Below are positions 6,386 through 14,253 of a DNA stretch of 16,546 nt, one piece after another; the stretch's first letter is position 1; each line of letters begins with the position of its first letter. The notes below the pieces were generated by a model that saw only the letters and a program-made list of their open reading frames with translations, did no database searches and had not been told where the DNA came from. The stretch covers positions 1 to 16,546 of the forward strand of contig JAIRTI010000076.1 of assembly GCA_031255035.1 (NCBI GenBank), written 5' to 3'. The DNA is from Desulfovibrio sp. GTDB taxonomy: Bacteria > Desulfobacterota > Desulfovibrionia > Desulfovibrionales > Desulfovibrionaceae. The position numbers and the translations under genes are program-made.

Positions 6386-6794
6386 TCCTAAAAGAACAAA
6401 ATTCCGCAAGATCCAGAAGGGCCGCATCAAGGGGCCGGCCACCAGGGGCGCGCAAATCGCCTTTGGCGACATCGGCCTGAAGGCCATGGAGCCGGGCAAG
6501 CTGACCAACCAGCAGATTGAAGCCGCCCGTATCGCCATGATGCGCCATATCAAGCGCGGCGGCAAAGTCTGGATTCGGGTCTTCCCCGATCATTCCTACA
6601 CCTCCAAACCGCTGGAAGTGAGAATGGGCAAAGGCAAAGGCGCGCCGGCGGGCTGGTACGCCCCGGTGAAAGCCGGCCGCATCCTCTATGAACTCAAGGG
6701 CGTTTCCATCGAGCTTGCCAAGGAGGCGTTGACCCGCGCCGCGCACAAGCTGCCCATCAAGACCCATATCGTGGTGAGGGAGGGCATGCAATGA
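6378..6794 (+). CDS. rplP: 50S ribosomal protein L16
   Basis: Binds near the A-site tRNA elbow and is needed for late 50S assembly. The 138 residues fit the family. Signatures are [11 protein letters not shown] at the N-terminus and [11 protein letters not shown] (78-88), where R82 corresponds to the arginine hydroxylated in E. coli. ATG 6378 is chosen over GTG 6372, which would only add Met-Pro; AGAGG (6364-6368) is well placed for 6378. It overlaps rpsC by 8 nt and rpmC by 4 nt (ATGA), typical of coupled translation. Confidence 0.97.
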   Translation: MLSPKRTKFRKIQKGRIKGPATRGAQIAFGDIGLKAMEPGKLTNQQIEAARIAMMRHIKRGGKVWIRVFPDHSYTSKPLEVRMGKGKGAPAGWYAPVKAGRILYELKGVSIELAKEALTRAAHKLPIKTHIVVREGMQ

Positions 6795-7144
6795 GCAAGG
6801 TCACCCGCAAGGTGCGCCATCTTGAGCGCCACCGGGCCAAAGTCCTCGGCAAGCGCGTCCCCGAAATTCAGGGCAAAGGCAAAGCCGAATCTCTGGAGGC
6901 GAAGAAAATCAACATGCGGACAGAACTGGCCCGGAAAAAGGTCAGCGGCAAAGCGGTGCGCGAATTCGACGGCAAAGACGCGGCCGGTCTGCAAACCGAA
7001 CTCGCCGATGCGCGCAAGGAGCTTTTCAACCTGCGCTTCAGGCATGCCACCGGCCAGCTTCAGGAAGTTGCCGACCTGGCCGCAACGAGAAGGCGCATCG
7101 CGCGTCTTCTGACTCTGATCAGACAGAAGGAAGTGGGAGCCTAA
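6791..7144 (+). CDS. rpmC: 50S ribosomal protein L29 with unusual N-terminal extension
   Basis: L29 sits beside L23 at the tunnel exit. The L29 core is residues 53-117 and aligns end to end with the usual 60-70 residue protein, including [16 protein letters not shown] (77-92) and the [10 protein letters not shown] helix. The preceding 52 residues are extra: very basic, Lys/Arg-rich, without Cys. Within them, residues 12-32 match residues 45-65 at 11 of 21 positions (shift of 33), so the extension seems to hold a decayed copy of the core's first helix. ATG 6791 has a strong ribosome site (GGGAGGG, 6778-6784) and an ATGA overlap with rplP. The alternative ATG 6914 has GGAGG 14 nt upstream, a poor spacing, and would give a 76-residue protein. 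Confidence 0.92.
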   Translation: MSKVTRKVRHLERHRAKVLGKRVPEIQGKGKAESLEAKKINMRTELARKKVSGKAVREFDGKDAAGLQTELADARKELFNLRFRHATGQLQEVADLAATRRRIARLLTLIRQKEVGA

Positions 7145-7145
7145 G

Positions 7146-7412
7146 ATGAGCGCGGAATTTGAAAACAGAAAGGGCCGGTCCCTGGTGGGCACCGTGGTCA
7201 GCAACAAGAACGACAAAACCATTGTCGTGCGCGTTGAAACCCTGGTCCAACACCCCTTGCTTAAAAAATTCATCCGCCGCCACAAGAAGTTCACGGCGCA
7301 TGATCCCAATAACGAATGCGGCATGGGCGACAAGGTGAAGATCGTCGAATTCCGGCCTTTATCCCGCAACAAGCGCTGGCACCTGGTTTCCATTCTGGAA
7401 AAGGCCGTTTAA
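7146..7412 (+). CDS. rpsQ: 30S ribosomal protein S17
   Basis: Primary 16S rRNA-binding protein of OB-fold type. The 88 residues match the family. Core motifs are [22 protein letters not shown] (10-31), [21 protein letters not shown] in the middle, and the conserved [18 protein letters not shown] towards the end. It starts 1 nt after the rpmC stop, with GGGAG upstream inside the rpmC 3' end. Confidence 0.97.
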   Translation: MSAEFENRKGRSLVGTVVSNKNDKTIVVRVETLVQHPLLKKFIRRHKKFTAHDPNNECGMGDKVKIVEFRPLSRNKRWHLVSILEKAV

Positions 7413-7424
7413 GGAGCAGACCCC

Positions 7425-7793
7425 ATGATACAGGTCGAATCTAATCTGGAAGTGGCGGACAACTCCGGTGCCAAACGCGTCGCCTGCATCAAGGTGCTGG
7501 GCGGCTCGAAAAGGCGTTACGCGTCCGTCGGCGACATCATCGTGGTTTCGGTCAAGGATGCCATGCCCCACAGCAAGGTGAAAAAAGGCGATGTGATGCA
7601 GGCGGTTATCGTGCGCACGGCCAAAGAGCTGCGCCGCGCCGACGGGTCGTACATCAAGTTCGACACCAACGCGGCCGTGCTTTTGACCAAGCAGGGCGAG
7701 CCCGTGGGCACGCGTATCTTCGGCCCCGTGGCCCGGGAACTGCGCGCCAAGAACTTCATGAAAATCGTCTCTCTTGCCCCCGAGGTCCTGTAG
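7425..7793 (+). CDS. rplN: 50S ribosomal protein L14
   Basis: Lies at the subunit interface, where it contacts 16S rRNA (bridge B8) and, in other bacteria, the silencing factor RsfS. The 122 residues are canonical. The signatures [45 protein letters not shown] and [13 protein letters not shown] are all present. An AAGGAG site overlaps the rpsQ stop at good spacing. Confidence 0.98.
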   Translation: MIQVESNLEVADNSGAKRVACIKVLGGSKRRYASVGDIIVVSVKDAMPHSKVKKGDVMQAVIVRTAKELRRADGSYIKFDTNAAVLLTKQGEPVGTRIFGPVARELRAKNFMKIVSLAPEVL

Positions 7794-7816
7794 GCGTCTT
7801 TGTTAGGAGCATGACA

Positions 7817-8179
7817 ATGAAACAATTCCGCATTCATAAAGACGATGTGGTGATGGTCACCGCTGGCAAGGACAAGGGCAAGATCGGCCGCGTGCTGAAA
7901 ATCCTGCGCAAGTCCGATCGCGTCCTGGTGGAAAAGGTGAACATGGCCGTCCGCCACACCAAGCCCAACCCGCAGATCCAGCAGCCCGGCGGCAGGCTTG
8001 AGAAGGAAATGCCCGTCCACATTTCCAACGTCATCGTGCAGTGCCCGGCCTGCAAGGCTTCCACGCGCGTGGGCTACCGTTACATTGAAGAGTCCAGAGA
8101 CGGCAAGACCAATAAGAAACGCGTGCGCTTCTGCAAAAAATGCAATGAAATAATGGCTCAGGGTGGTAAGAAGAAATGA
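7817..8179 (+). CDS. rplX: 50S ribosomal protein L24, with two CxxC pairs
   Basis: Assembly-initiating protein of the large subunit with an N-terminal KOW domain ([23 protein letters not shown], about 7-29). The 120 residues are slightly longer than in E. coli. Two cysteine pairs, C76-x-x-C79 (CPAC) and C106-x-x-C109 (CKKC), could bind zinc. This pattern occurs in L24 of many bacteria but not in E. coli. ATG 7817 is chosen over ATG 7811 because AGGAG (7805-7809) lies 7 nt before the former and only 1 nt before the latter. The stop overlaps rplE by 4 nt. Confidence 0.96.
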   Translation: MKQFRIHKDDVVMVTAGKDKGKIGRVLKILRKSDRVLVEKVNMAVRHTKPNPQIQQPGGRLEKEMPVHISNVIVQCPACKASTRVGYRYIEESRDGKTNKKRVRFCKKCNEIMAQGGKKK

Positions 8180-8715
8180 CACGCCTTGAAAAAGAATATC
8201 GTGAAAAGGTCGCTCCCGGCATGCAGAAGGAGTTCAACTACAAGTCTCCCATGCAAATCCCCGGCATCAGGAAGATCTCGTTGAACATCGGCCTTGGCGC
8301 CGCCTCACAGAATAACAAGCTTATGGAAGAAGCCGTGGCCGAACTGTCGGCCATCGCCGGCCAGAAAGCCGTTGTCACCAGGGCGAAAAAGTCCATTGCC
8401 GCGTTCAAACTGCGTGAAGGCATGCCCATTGGTTGCCGCGTCACCTTGCGCGGCCAGCGCATGTGGGACTTTCTGGACAAGCTTGTGAATTTCGCCCTGC
8501 CGCGTGTGCGCGACTTTCGCGGCATTCCGGATCGCGGTTTCGACGGCCGGGGCAATTTTACGCTGGGCATCAAGGAACACACCATTTTTCCCGAACTTGA
8601 AGCCGACCGGGTGGACAATCCCAAGGGGATGAACATCACCATCGTCACTTCGGCCGAATCGGACAAGGAAGGCAAGCTGCTGCTCGAACAGCTCGGCATG
8701 CCTTTCAGAAAGTAA
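8176..8715 (+). CDS. rplE: 50S ribosomal protein L5
   Basis: Binds 5S rRNA in the central protuberance and contacts the P-site tRNA. The 179 residues equal the E. coli length. Diagnostic stretches are [40 protein letters not shown], the [21 protein letters not shown] region, and the C-terminal [20 protein letters not shown]. It starts within the rplX stop (ATGA), suggesting coupled translation. Confidence 0.98.
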   Translation: MTRLEKEYREKVAPGMQKEFNYKSPMQIPGIRKISLNIGLGAASQNNKLMEEAVAELSAIAGQKAVVTRAKKSIAAFKLREGMPIGCRVTLRGQRMWDFLDKLVNFALPRVRDFRGIPDRGFDGRGNFTLGIKEHTIFPELEADRVDNPKGMNITIVTSAESDKEGKLLLEQLGMPFRK

Positions 8716-8727
8716 GGAGATAGCGTC

Positions 8728-8913
8728 TTGTCCCGTACCTCTCTTGAAGTCAAAGCGAAGCGCAAGCCCAAGTTCAGCGCCCGCGCTTACAACCGCTGCC
8801 CCATTTGCGGTCGGCCCCGCGCCTTTATGCGCAAGTTCGGCCTTTGCCGTATCTGCTTCAGAAACATGTCGCTGCGCGGCGAGTTGCCTGGAGTACGCAA
8901 GTCGAGCTGGTAA
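8728..8913 (+). CDS. rpsN: 30S ribosomal protein S14, zinc-binding (type Z)
   Basis: Head protein of the small subunit, in the short zinc-binding form: 61 residues with C24-x-x-C27 and C40-x-x-C43, and the conserved [11 protein letters not shown] and [12 protein letters not shown] sequences. The start is TTG 8728, supported by TAAGGAGA (8713-8720) at ideal spacing; no in-frame ATG gives a full N-terminus. The rare start codon may hold expression below that of its neighbours. No cysteine-free S14 paralogue lies in the window. Confidence 0.96.
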   Translation: MSRTSLEVKAKRKPKFSARAYNRCPICGRPRAFMRKFGLCRICFRNMSLRGELPGVRKSSW

Positions 8914-8936
8914 CCAGTTCTTTAGGAGTTATACCA

Positions 8937-9317
8937 ATGCTTACCGATCCCATTGCCGATATGCTCACGCGTATCCGCAACGCGCACTTGGCCCTGCACA
9001 AGGAAGTGAGTGTGCCGAGCTCGAAGATGAAAAAGGCCATGGCCGCCATCCTCAAGCAGGAAGGGTATGTCGACGACGTAAGCGCCGACGACACGGCCAT
9101 CACCATCAGACTGAAGTACCACAAGGGCGTTCCCGCCATTGCCGGACTAAAGAAAATCAGCAAGCCGGGCCGGCGCGTCTACGTCGGCTCTTCCCAAATC
9201 CCCAGGGTGCAGAACGGCCTCGGCATCTGCATCATCTCCACCTCCTCGGGCGTGCTTGACGGCGCCAGCGCCTATGAGAAGAAGGTCGGGGGCGAACTTT
9301 TGTGCGAAATCTGGTAG
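8937..9317 (+). CDS. rpsH: 30S ribosomal protein S8
   Basis: Primary binder of 16S rRNA central domain. In E. coli it is also the translational repressor of the spc operon, acting at the L5 start. The 126 residues match the family: MLTDPIADMLTRIRNA at the N-terminus, RPG-like KPGRRVYV in the middle, and the signature SSGVLDGASAYEKKVGGELLCEIW ending the protein, split here as the family's last beta-strands. ATG 8937 is preferred, with AGGAG (8924-8928) 8 nt upstream; earlier in-frame starts run through rpsN. Confidence 0.97.
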   Translation: MLTDPIADMLTRIRNAHLALHKEVSVPSSKMKKAMAAILKQEGYVDDVSADDTAITIRLKYHKGVPAIAGLKKISKPGRRVYVGSSQIPRVQNGLGICIISTSSGVLDGASAYEKKVGGELLCEIW

Positions 9318-9324
9318 GTGCAGG

Positions 9325-9864
9325 ATGTCCAGAATAGGTAAACAACCCGTTGCCCTGCCCAAGGGCGTTGAGATCAAGATCGACGGCGGGCTGATCAAGG
9401 TCAAGGGCCCCAAAGGTGCCTTGTCAACCGCCGCCCCGGAATGCCTCGACTACGTCCTTGAAGACGGGCAGGTCGTCATCACCCGCAAGGATGAGTCGCG
9501 TCTGGCCCGCGCCCAGCACGGCCTGCGCAGAACGCTGCTGGCCAACTGCGTTGAAGGCGTCGACAAGGGCTTTTCCAAGACCCTTGAGGTCATCGGCGTC
9601 GGCTATAAAGTGGCCGTCAAAGGCAACACCGTCGAGCTTGCTCTCGGCTTTTCGCACCCGGTGCTGGTGGATCTGCCCAAGGGCATCGAAGCCAAGGCCG
9701 AAGGTCAGAAGCTGACCCTCTCCGGCATCGACAAGGAGCAGGTGGGCGAAATCGCGGCCCGCATCCGCCGCCTGCGCAAGCCCGAACCTTACAAGGGTAA
9801 GGGTATCCGTTACGAAGGCGAACAGATCCGCCGCAAGGTCGGCAAGTCCGGCAGCAAGAAGTAG
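9325..9864 (+). CDS. rplF: 50S ribosomal protein L6
   Basis: Binds helix 97 of 23S rRNA near the factor-binding site. The 179 residues show the expected duplicated alpha-beta fold. MSRIGKQPVALPKGVE opens the first domain; GVGYKVAVKGNTVELALGFSHPV opens the second; the family C-terminal signature RIRRLRKPEPYKGKGIRYEGE is followed by a basic tail. ATG 9325 fits the conserved N-terminus; the upstream in-frame starts overlap rpsH. Ribosome site is AGGTG (9316-9320). Confidence 0.97.
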   Translation: MSRIGKQPVALPKGVEIKIDGGLIKVKGPKGALSTAAPECLDYVLEDGQVVITRKDESRLARAQHGLRRTLLANCVEGVDKGFSKTLEVIGVGYKVAVKGNTVELALGFSHPVLVDLPKGIEAKAEGQKLTLSGIDKEQVGEIAARIRRLRKPEPYKGKGIRYEGEQIRRKVGKSGSKK

Positions 9865-9875
9865 GCAGGTGCAGC

Positions 9876-10241
9876 ATGTCAGTTATGTCCAAAGAATCCG
9901 CGCGGCAGCGCCGCAAGGTGCGCATCCGTAAAAAGATGTCCGGCACTACCGGGCGCCCCCGCCTGGTGGTCTTTCGCTCCAACATGCACATTTACGCGCA
10001 AATCGTGGATGACATGAAAGGGGCGACCATTGCCGCCACCTCCACCCTGGCCCTGCAAAAGGCCGGGCAGGAAGGCGCGCACTGCAACAAAACCGGCGGC
10101 GGCCTGGTGGGCAAGGAAATCGCCCGTCTGGCCAAGGAAAAGAGCATCACCAGCGTGGTCTTTGACCGCAACGGCTATATTTATCACGGCCGCGTCAAGG
10201 CTGTCGCCGACGGCGCCCGCGAAGCCGGCCTCGAATTCTAA
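9876..10241 (+). CDS. rplR: 50S ribosomal protein L18
   Basis: Links 5S rRNA to the large subunit together with L5 and L25-type proteins. The 121 residues fit. The basic N-terminus ([14 protein letters not shown]) precedes the conserved [21 protein letters not shown] and the C-terminal [29 protein letters not shown] 9876 is 6 nt after AGG (9867-9869). ATG 9885 (MSKES) is a possible alternative but its spacing is long. Confidence 0.97.
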   Translation: MSVMSKESARQRRKVRIRKKMSGTTGRPRLVVFRSNMHIYAQIVDDMKGATIAATSTLALQKAGQEGAHCNKTGGGLVGKEIARLAKEKSITSVVFDRNGYIYHGRVKAVADGAREAGLEF

Positions 10242-10255
10242 GCGAAGGTACATTC

Positions 10256-10747
10256 ATGGAACAGAATGAACTCGGAATGGTTGAGAAGATCGTCTCTCTC
10301 AACCGCGTGGCAAAGGTTGTCAAGGGCGGCCGCAGGTTTTCCTTCTCGGCCCTGGTTGTGGTCGGAGACGGCAAGGGCAGCGTGGGCTTCGGCCTCGGCA
10401 AGGCCCAGGAAGTGCCGGAGGCCCTGCGCAAGGCGACCGAACGCGCCAGAAAATCCATGATCGATGTGCCGCTTGTCGAAGGCACCCTGCCCTACGAGGT
10501 TCTCGGTGCCTATGGCGCGGGCCGTGTGATGCTCAAGCCCGCCTCGCGGGGCACCGGCATCATTGCCGGCGGCGCGGTGCGCGCCGTCATGGAAGCCGTG
10601 GGCATTTCCGACGTGCTGGCCAAGGCCATCGGCACCAACAACCCGCACAACGTGCTGCGCGCCACCGTGCAGGGCCTTGCTTCCCTGCGTAGCGCCGAAT
10701 CCGTCGGCGAAGTGCGCGGCAAGAAGCTGCACACCCCGCGCAAGTAG
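10256..10747 (+). CDS. rpsE: 30S ribosomal protein S5
   Basis: Lies at the mRNA entry site and affects decoding accuracy. The 163 residues match the family. The N-terminal dsRNA-binding-like domain carries [18 protein letters not shown] and [13 protein letters not shown]. The C-terminal domain carries [20 protein letters not shown] and the [16 protein letters not shown] signature. It lies between rplR and rpmD as in the standard spc order. Confidence 0.98.
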   Translation: MEQNELGMVEKIVSLNRVAKVVKGGRRFSFSALVVVGDGKGSVGFGLGKAQEVPEALRKATERARKSMIDVPLVEGTLPYEVLGAYGAGRVMLKPASRGTGIIAGGAVRAVMEAVGISDVLAKAIGTNNPHNVLRATVQGLASLRSAESVGEVRGKKLHTPRK

Positions 10748-10758
10748 AGGATCAGGCC

Positions 10759-10926
10759 ATGAAGGTGAGGCTCATTCGCAGTAAAATCGGCACTTCGCCC
10801 AGGCAGCGCGAGGTTCTCGCGGCTCTGGGCCTGCGCCGCATGCATCAGGAAGTGACAATCAAGGACAACGACGCCATGCGCGGCATGATCGCCAAGGTGG
10901 CTCATATGGTCAAGGTGGTGGAATAA
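10759..10926 (+). CDS. rpmD: 50S ribosomal protein L30
   Basis: Small large-subunit protein of 55 residues: [10 protein letters not shown] at the N-terminus, the family signature [10 protein letters not shown] (23-32), and a C-terminal helix ending HMVKVVE. The short form is typical of bacteria. Position between rpsE and rplO is the conserved one. Its TAA stop shares one base with the rplO start (TAATG), a sign of coupled translation. Confidence 0.95.
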   Translation: MKVRLIRSKIGTSPRQREVLAALGLRRMHQEVTIKDNDAMRGMIAKVAHMVKVVE

Positions 10927-11435
10927 TGCGGCTCCATACTCTGTACCCCTTTGCGGAAGAACGCAAAACCCGCAGACGCGTCGGACGCGGCGCCGGCTCC
11001 GGCCTGGGCTGCACATCGGGCAAGGGCAACAAAGGCCAGAACGCCCGCGCGGGCGGAGGCGTGCCCGCCGGCTTTGAAGGCGGCCAGATGCCCCTGCAAC
11101 GCCGTCTGCCCAAACGCGGCTTCAAGAACATCCCTTTTCGCACGCGCTACTCCATCGTCAACCTGGCCGATATCGTCTCTCATTTCGAGGGACAGAACGC
11201 TATCACCCTTGAGGACCTCTACGGTCGCGGCCTGGCCCGGAACGGGAGCCTGGTGAAAGTGCTTGGCGACGGCGATATCGCCTCGGCCCTGACGGTTGAA
11301 GCCCACCGCTTCAGCGCAGCGGCCAGGGAAAAGCTGACCAAGGCCGGCGGCGCGGCCAAAGAACTGGCCCCCCTGGAAGAGAAAAAGGCCGGGTTCAACC
11401 GCTTCAAGGCATCTTCCAAACAAGCAAAGGATTAA
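10926..11435 (+). CDS. rplO: 50S ribosomal protein L15, long C-terminal tail
   Basis: Late-assembly large-subunit protein. The glycine/basic N-terminus is typical: [23 protein letters not shown] (17-39) and [20 protein letters not shown] (51-70), which threads into 23S rRNA. The globular C-terminal domain covers about 75-145 and ends around the [11 protein letters not shown] motif. The protein is 169 residues, about 20-25 longer than the usual 145; the extra is a Lys-rich tail after the AKELAPLEE segment. secY begins 3 nt after the stop. Confidence 0.97.
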   Translation: MRLHTLYPFAEERKTRRRVGRGAGSGLGCTSGKGNKGQNARAGGGVPAGFEGGQMPLQRRLPKRGFKNIPFRTRYSIVNLADIVSHFEGQNAITLEDLYGRGLARNGSLVKVLGDGDIASALTVEAHRFSAAAREKLTKAGGAAKELAPLEEKKAGFNRFKASSKQAKD

Positions 11436-11438
11436 GCC

Positions 11439-12752
11439 GTGTCCGTCCAAGGCATGAGAAACCTGGCCCATGTGCCTGAACTCTGGCGTAAGCTGGGCTG
11501 GACCTTTTTGATTCTGCTCTGCTACCGCGTGGGCATTCACGTGCCCATTCCGGGGGTCGACACCGCGGCCATGGCCGCCTTTTTCGCCCAGGCCCAGGGC
11601 ACGCTGTTCGGCGTGTTCGACATGTTCTCGGGCGGCGGCCTGCGCAACGTCTCCATTTTCGCGCTGGGCGTCATGCCCTATATTTCGGCCTCGATCATCA
11701 TGCAGCTTTTGCAGGTGCTCAGCCCCGACCTCAAGCGCATGGCCAAAGAGGAAGGCGCGTCCGGCCGGAAGAAGATTACCCAGTACACCCGTTACGGCAC
11801 AGTGCTCATCACCATCGTCCAGGGCTTTGGCCTCGCGGCCGTGCTGGAAGGCATGAAGAGCCCCCTGGGCGCGCCCATGGTGCCGGACCCCGGGGCCATG
11901 TTCCGCTTCGTGACCATCATGACCATGACCGCCGGGACCATCCTCATCATGTGGCTCGGTGAGCAGATCACGGCCAAGGGCATCGGCAACGGCATTTCGC
12001 TCATCATCTTTTCGGGTATTGTCGCCGGAATTCCCACGGCCATCATGCACACGTACACCCTGACCGGCGACACCATCCCCTACGTGATGCTGCCGATTAT
12101 CGGCGTGCTCATGCTGGCGGTGACGGGCTGCATCATCTTTGTGGAAAGGGCCCAGAGGCGCATCCCGGTGCATTACGCCAAGCGCCAGCAGGGCCGGCGC
12201 ATGTACGGCGGCCAGACCACGCACCTGCCCCTGCGCCTGAACACGGCCGGCGTCATCCCGCCCATTTTCGCGGGCTCGCTCCTGGTCTTTCCGGCGACCA
12301 TCGCCCAGTTTTCCGAGACCCCGTGGCTTCAGACCTTTTCACAGTGGTTCTCGCCCTCCACGTTTTTGTACAACATCTGCTACGTGGGCCTGATCGTGTT
12401 TTTCTGCTACTTCTACACGGCCATCATCTTTGACCCCAAGGACATCGCCGAGAACCTGAAGAAGCAGGGCGGCTTCGTGCCGGGCATCCGCCCCGGCGAC
12501 AAGACCAGGGAGTACATCGATAATGTGCTCACCCGCATCACTTTGTGGGGCGCCGCTTATATCAGCCTGGTCTGCCTTTTGCCGCAGTTTCTCATTTCGT
12601 ACTTTAACCTGCCCTTCTACTTCGGCGGCACCAGCATCCTGATTGTGGTGGGTGTTGCCATGGATTTCATGAGTCAGGTCAACTCCTACATGATTTCCCG
12701 CCAGTACGAAGGTTTGATGGGCAAGACCAAGCTCAAGGGCCGCTACCAGTAA
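11439..12752 (+). CDS. secY: Protein translocase subunit SecY
   Basis: Core of the SecYEG channel that moves proteins across, or into, the inner membrane. The 437 residues hold ten predicted membrane helices. The first starts near 20 (TFLILLCYRVGIHVPIPGVD). The plug and helix 2 region includes GLRNVSIFALGVMPYISASII, and the large basic cytoplasmic loop before helix 9 has PGIRPGDKTREYI. MYGGQ/THLPLRLNTAGVIPPIFA is also diagnostic. The start is GTG 11439, with AAAGG (11426-11430) 8 nt before it; ATG 11454 would remove five residues. No adk follows, unlike many bacteria. Confidence 0.97.
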   Translation: MSVQGMRNLAHVPELWRKLGWTFLILLCYRVGIHVPIPGVDTAAMAAFFAQAQGTLFGVFDMFSGGGLRNVSIFALGVMPYISASIIMQLLQVLSPDLKRMAKEEGASGRKKITQYTRYGTVLITIVQGFGLAAVLEGMKSPLGAPMVPDPGAMFRFVTIMTMTAGTILIMWLGEQITAKGIGNGISLIIFSGIVAGIPTAIMHTYTLTGDTIPYVMLPIIGVLMLAVTGCIIFVERAQRRIPVHYAKRQQGRRMYGGQTTHLPLRLNTAGVIPPIFAGSLLVFPATIAQFSETPWLQTFSQWFSPSTFLYNICYVGLIVFFCYFYTAIIFDPKDIAENLKKQGGFVPGIRPGDKTREYIDNVLTRITLWGAAYISLVCLLPQFLISYFNLPFYFGGTSILIVVGVAMDFMSQVNSYMISRQYEGLMGKTKLKGRYQ

Positions 12753-12787
12753 GCCGCTGGTCCGTCCTGGCGAAGACGAACGCGTTC

Positions 12788-13567
12788 ATGCAGAAGTTTC
12801 GCGGTGTTTTTCTCAAGAACGATAACGAAATCGCCATCATGCGCGAGGCCAACCGCCTTGGCGTGAGCATTCTTGAGGCCATGTGCGCCGAAGTGAAACC
12901 CGGCGTCGCCACCATGCGCTTTGAAGAGGTGGCCCAGGACATGTGCCGGAGCTACGGCGTCAGGCCGGCCTTTGAGGGCTACTACGGGTTTCCCTTCGCC
13001 CTGTGCTGCTCGGTGAACGAGCAGGTGGTGCACGGCTTTCCGTCCGCGACCAGAATACTTGAGGAGGGCGACATCGTCAGCTTTGATTTCGGTGTGGTCT
13101 ACGAAGGCTTTTTTTCGGACTCGGCCCGCACCGTCGGGGTCGGCGAGGTGTCGGACGAGGCCAGACTCCTGATGCGCGTCACCGAGGAAAGCCTGATGAA
13201 GGGCATTGCCGAGGCCAGGCCGGGAAACACTTTGAACGACGTGTCCGCCGCCATTGAGCAACATGCCCGGGCCCACAAGCTGGCCATCATCCGCCGCTTT
13301 GTCGGGCACGGGGTGGGCCGAAGCCTGCACGAAAAGCCGGAAATACCGAACTTCGTGCCGGCCGTCAGCAATCCGTTGCCCCTGAAAGCCGGCATGGTGC
13401 TGGCAATTGAGCCGATGCTGGCCCTTGGCACCCACGAGGTGAACATCCTGGCGGACAACTGGACCGCCGTGACCAAAGACGGCAAGTACGCCGCGCATTT
13501 CGAGCACAGTATCGCCATCACGCCCCAGGGGCCCGAGATACTGAGTCTGCCGGACAAGGCCGCCTGA
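12788..13567 (+). CDS. map: Methionine aminopeptidase, type I
   Basis: Cytosolic metalloenzyme that removes the initiator methionine from new proteins. The pita-bread fold residues are complete: metal ligands D100, D111, H174, E208 and E239, with H82 and H181 as the substrate-contacting histidines (E. coli H79, D97, D108, H171, E204, E235 and H178). Motifs are VVHGFP, DFG, FFSDSA, GHGVGRSLHE, IEPM and FEHS. The 259 residues and absence of an N-terminal extension indicate type Ia. The start has no clear ribosome site (GAAGACGAACG at most) and lies 36 nt after secY, so expression may depend on coupling. Confidence 0.96.
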   Translation: MQKFRGVFLKNDNEIAIMREANRLGVSILEAMCAEVKPGVATMRFEEVAQDMCRSYGVRPAFEGYYGFPFALCCSVNEQVVHGFPSATRILEEGDIVSFDFGVVYEGFFSDSARTVGVGEVSDEARLLMRVTEESLMKGIAEARPGNTLNDVSAAIEQHARAHKLAIIRRFVGHGVGRSLHEKPEIPNFVPAVSNPLPLKAGMVLAIEPMLALGTHEVNILADNWTAVTKDGKYAAHFEHSIAITPQGPEILSLPDKAA

Positions 13568-13606
13568 AGCGGCGCGGTTCCGGTGCCGGATTCGGCGGAT
13601 TTCCGG

Positions 13607-13637
13607 TTGACAGAGCGCAAAGGCGGGACTATATAGT
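13607..13637 (+). promoter_or_regulatory. Candidate promoter of the rpmJ-rpsM-rpsK-rpsD-rpoA-rplQ genes
   Basis: A perfect TTGACA (13607-13612) is followed after exactly 17 nt by TATATA (13630-13635); TATAGT (13632-13637) at 19 nt is the alternative -10. The sequence falls in the 118-nt gap between map and rpmJ. Start of transcription would be near 13643, leaving a leader of about 43 nt with a strong AAGGAGATA ribosome site (13672-13680). It implies the alpha-type gene group can be expressed separately from the S10-spc block. Confidence 0.65.
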
Positions 13638-13685
13638 TTTGTTCCGGCTTTGCTCGCTTCAGGGCGGAAACAAGGAGATATTGTT

Positions 13686-13799
13686 ATGAAAGTCAGGCCT
13701 TCAGTGAAAAGAATCTGCCCGAAATGCAAGGTGATCCGTCGCCACGGCATTCTCAGGGTCATTTGCGATAACCCCAGGCACAAGCAGCGCCAGGGCTAG
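13686..13799 (+). CDS. rpmJ: 50S ribosomal protein L36, zinc-binding form
   Basis: Small large-subunit protein of 37 residues ([15 protein letters not shown]... ending RHKQRQG). The zinc ligands are all present: C11, C14, C27 and H32, so this is the cysteine-containing type. ATG 13686 follows AAGGAG at good spacing. First gene after the internal promoter; rpsM follows 15 nt later. Confidence 0.97.
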   Translation: MKVRPSVKRICPKCKVIRRHGILRVICDNPRHKQRQG

Positions 13800-13814
13800 C
13801 CAGGCAGGAGTATC

Positions 13815-14183
13815 ATGGCCAGAATCGCGGGAATAGATTTGCCCAGGGGCAAACGCGCCGATATAGCGCTTACCTACATTTACGGCATCGGCCGCGCCAC
13901 GGCGCTGAAGATTCTCGACAGCACCGGCGTCAACTGGGCGCGCGGCATTGACGATCTTTCCTCGGAAGAAATCAACGAAATCCGCAAGGAAATCGAGCAG
14001 CACCACAAGGTGGAGGGCGACCTGCGCCGCGAGGTGTCGTCCAACATCAAGCGCCTGATGGACATCGGCTGCTTTCGCGGCATCCGCCACAGAAAGGGCC
14101 TGCCCACCAGAGGCCAGCGCACCCATACCAACGCGCGCACCCGCAAGGGCCCGCGCCGCGGTGCCGCGCCCAAGAAGAAGTAG
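13815..14183 (+). CDS. rpsM: 30S ribosomal protein S13
   Basis: Head protein that bridges to the large subunit and contacts P-site tRNA with its C-terminal tail. The 122 residues are canonical: [26 protein letters not shown] at the start, the RRDV-like [28 protein letters not shown] region, and [17 protein letters not shown] near the basic end. In E. coli the region around this gene's start is the S4 binding site that controls the alpha operon; I see no clear equivalent pseudoknot. A 70-nt gap separates it from rpsK. Confidence 0.98.
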   Translation: MARIAGIDLPRGKRADIALTYIYGIGRATALKILDSTGVNWARGIDDLSSEEINEIRKEIEQHHKVEGDLRREVSSNIKRLMDIGCFRGIRHRKGLPTRGQRTHTNARTRKGPRRGAAPKKK

Positions 14184-14213
14184 GCGGGCCGCTTTTGTCG
14201 CCCGACAATCGCC
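14183..14213. repeat. Nested inverted repeats between rpsM and rpsK
   Basis: TTGTCG (14195-14200) and CGACAA (14203-14208) form a near-perfect palindrome with a 2-nt centre. An alternative fold pairs CGGGC (14185-14189) with GCCCG (14200-14204), extended by GGCG (14183-14186) with CGCC (14210-14213). A T4 follows at 14218-14221. It could be a weak attenuator or a processing site; no strong terminator is shown. Confidence 0.4.
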
Positions 14214-14253
14214 GCCCTTTTGTATGCTGACACAAGCAAGCTGAGAGTGTGAC

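Noticed and set aside
5120..6565. Long reverse-strand reading frame of 481 codons
   Set aside because: Antisense to rpsS, rplV, rpsC and rplP; no ribosome site or domain, shadow of codon bias.
7811..7816. ATG 7811 as the rplX start
   Set aside because: Only 1 nt separates it from the ribosome site; ATG 7817 has normal spacing.
10902..12224. Long reverse-strand reading frame of 440 codons
   Set aside because: Antisense to rplO and secY; His/Gly-rich shadow sequence with no known domain.
13639..13673. Leader stem TTG-TTCCG with CGGAA-A-CAA before rpmJ as an S4 target
   Set aside because: The predicted transcript starts at about 13643, inside the left arm, so the RNA could form at most a short part of the stem.
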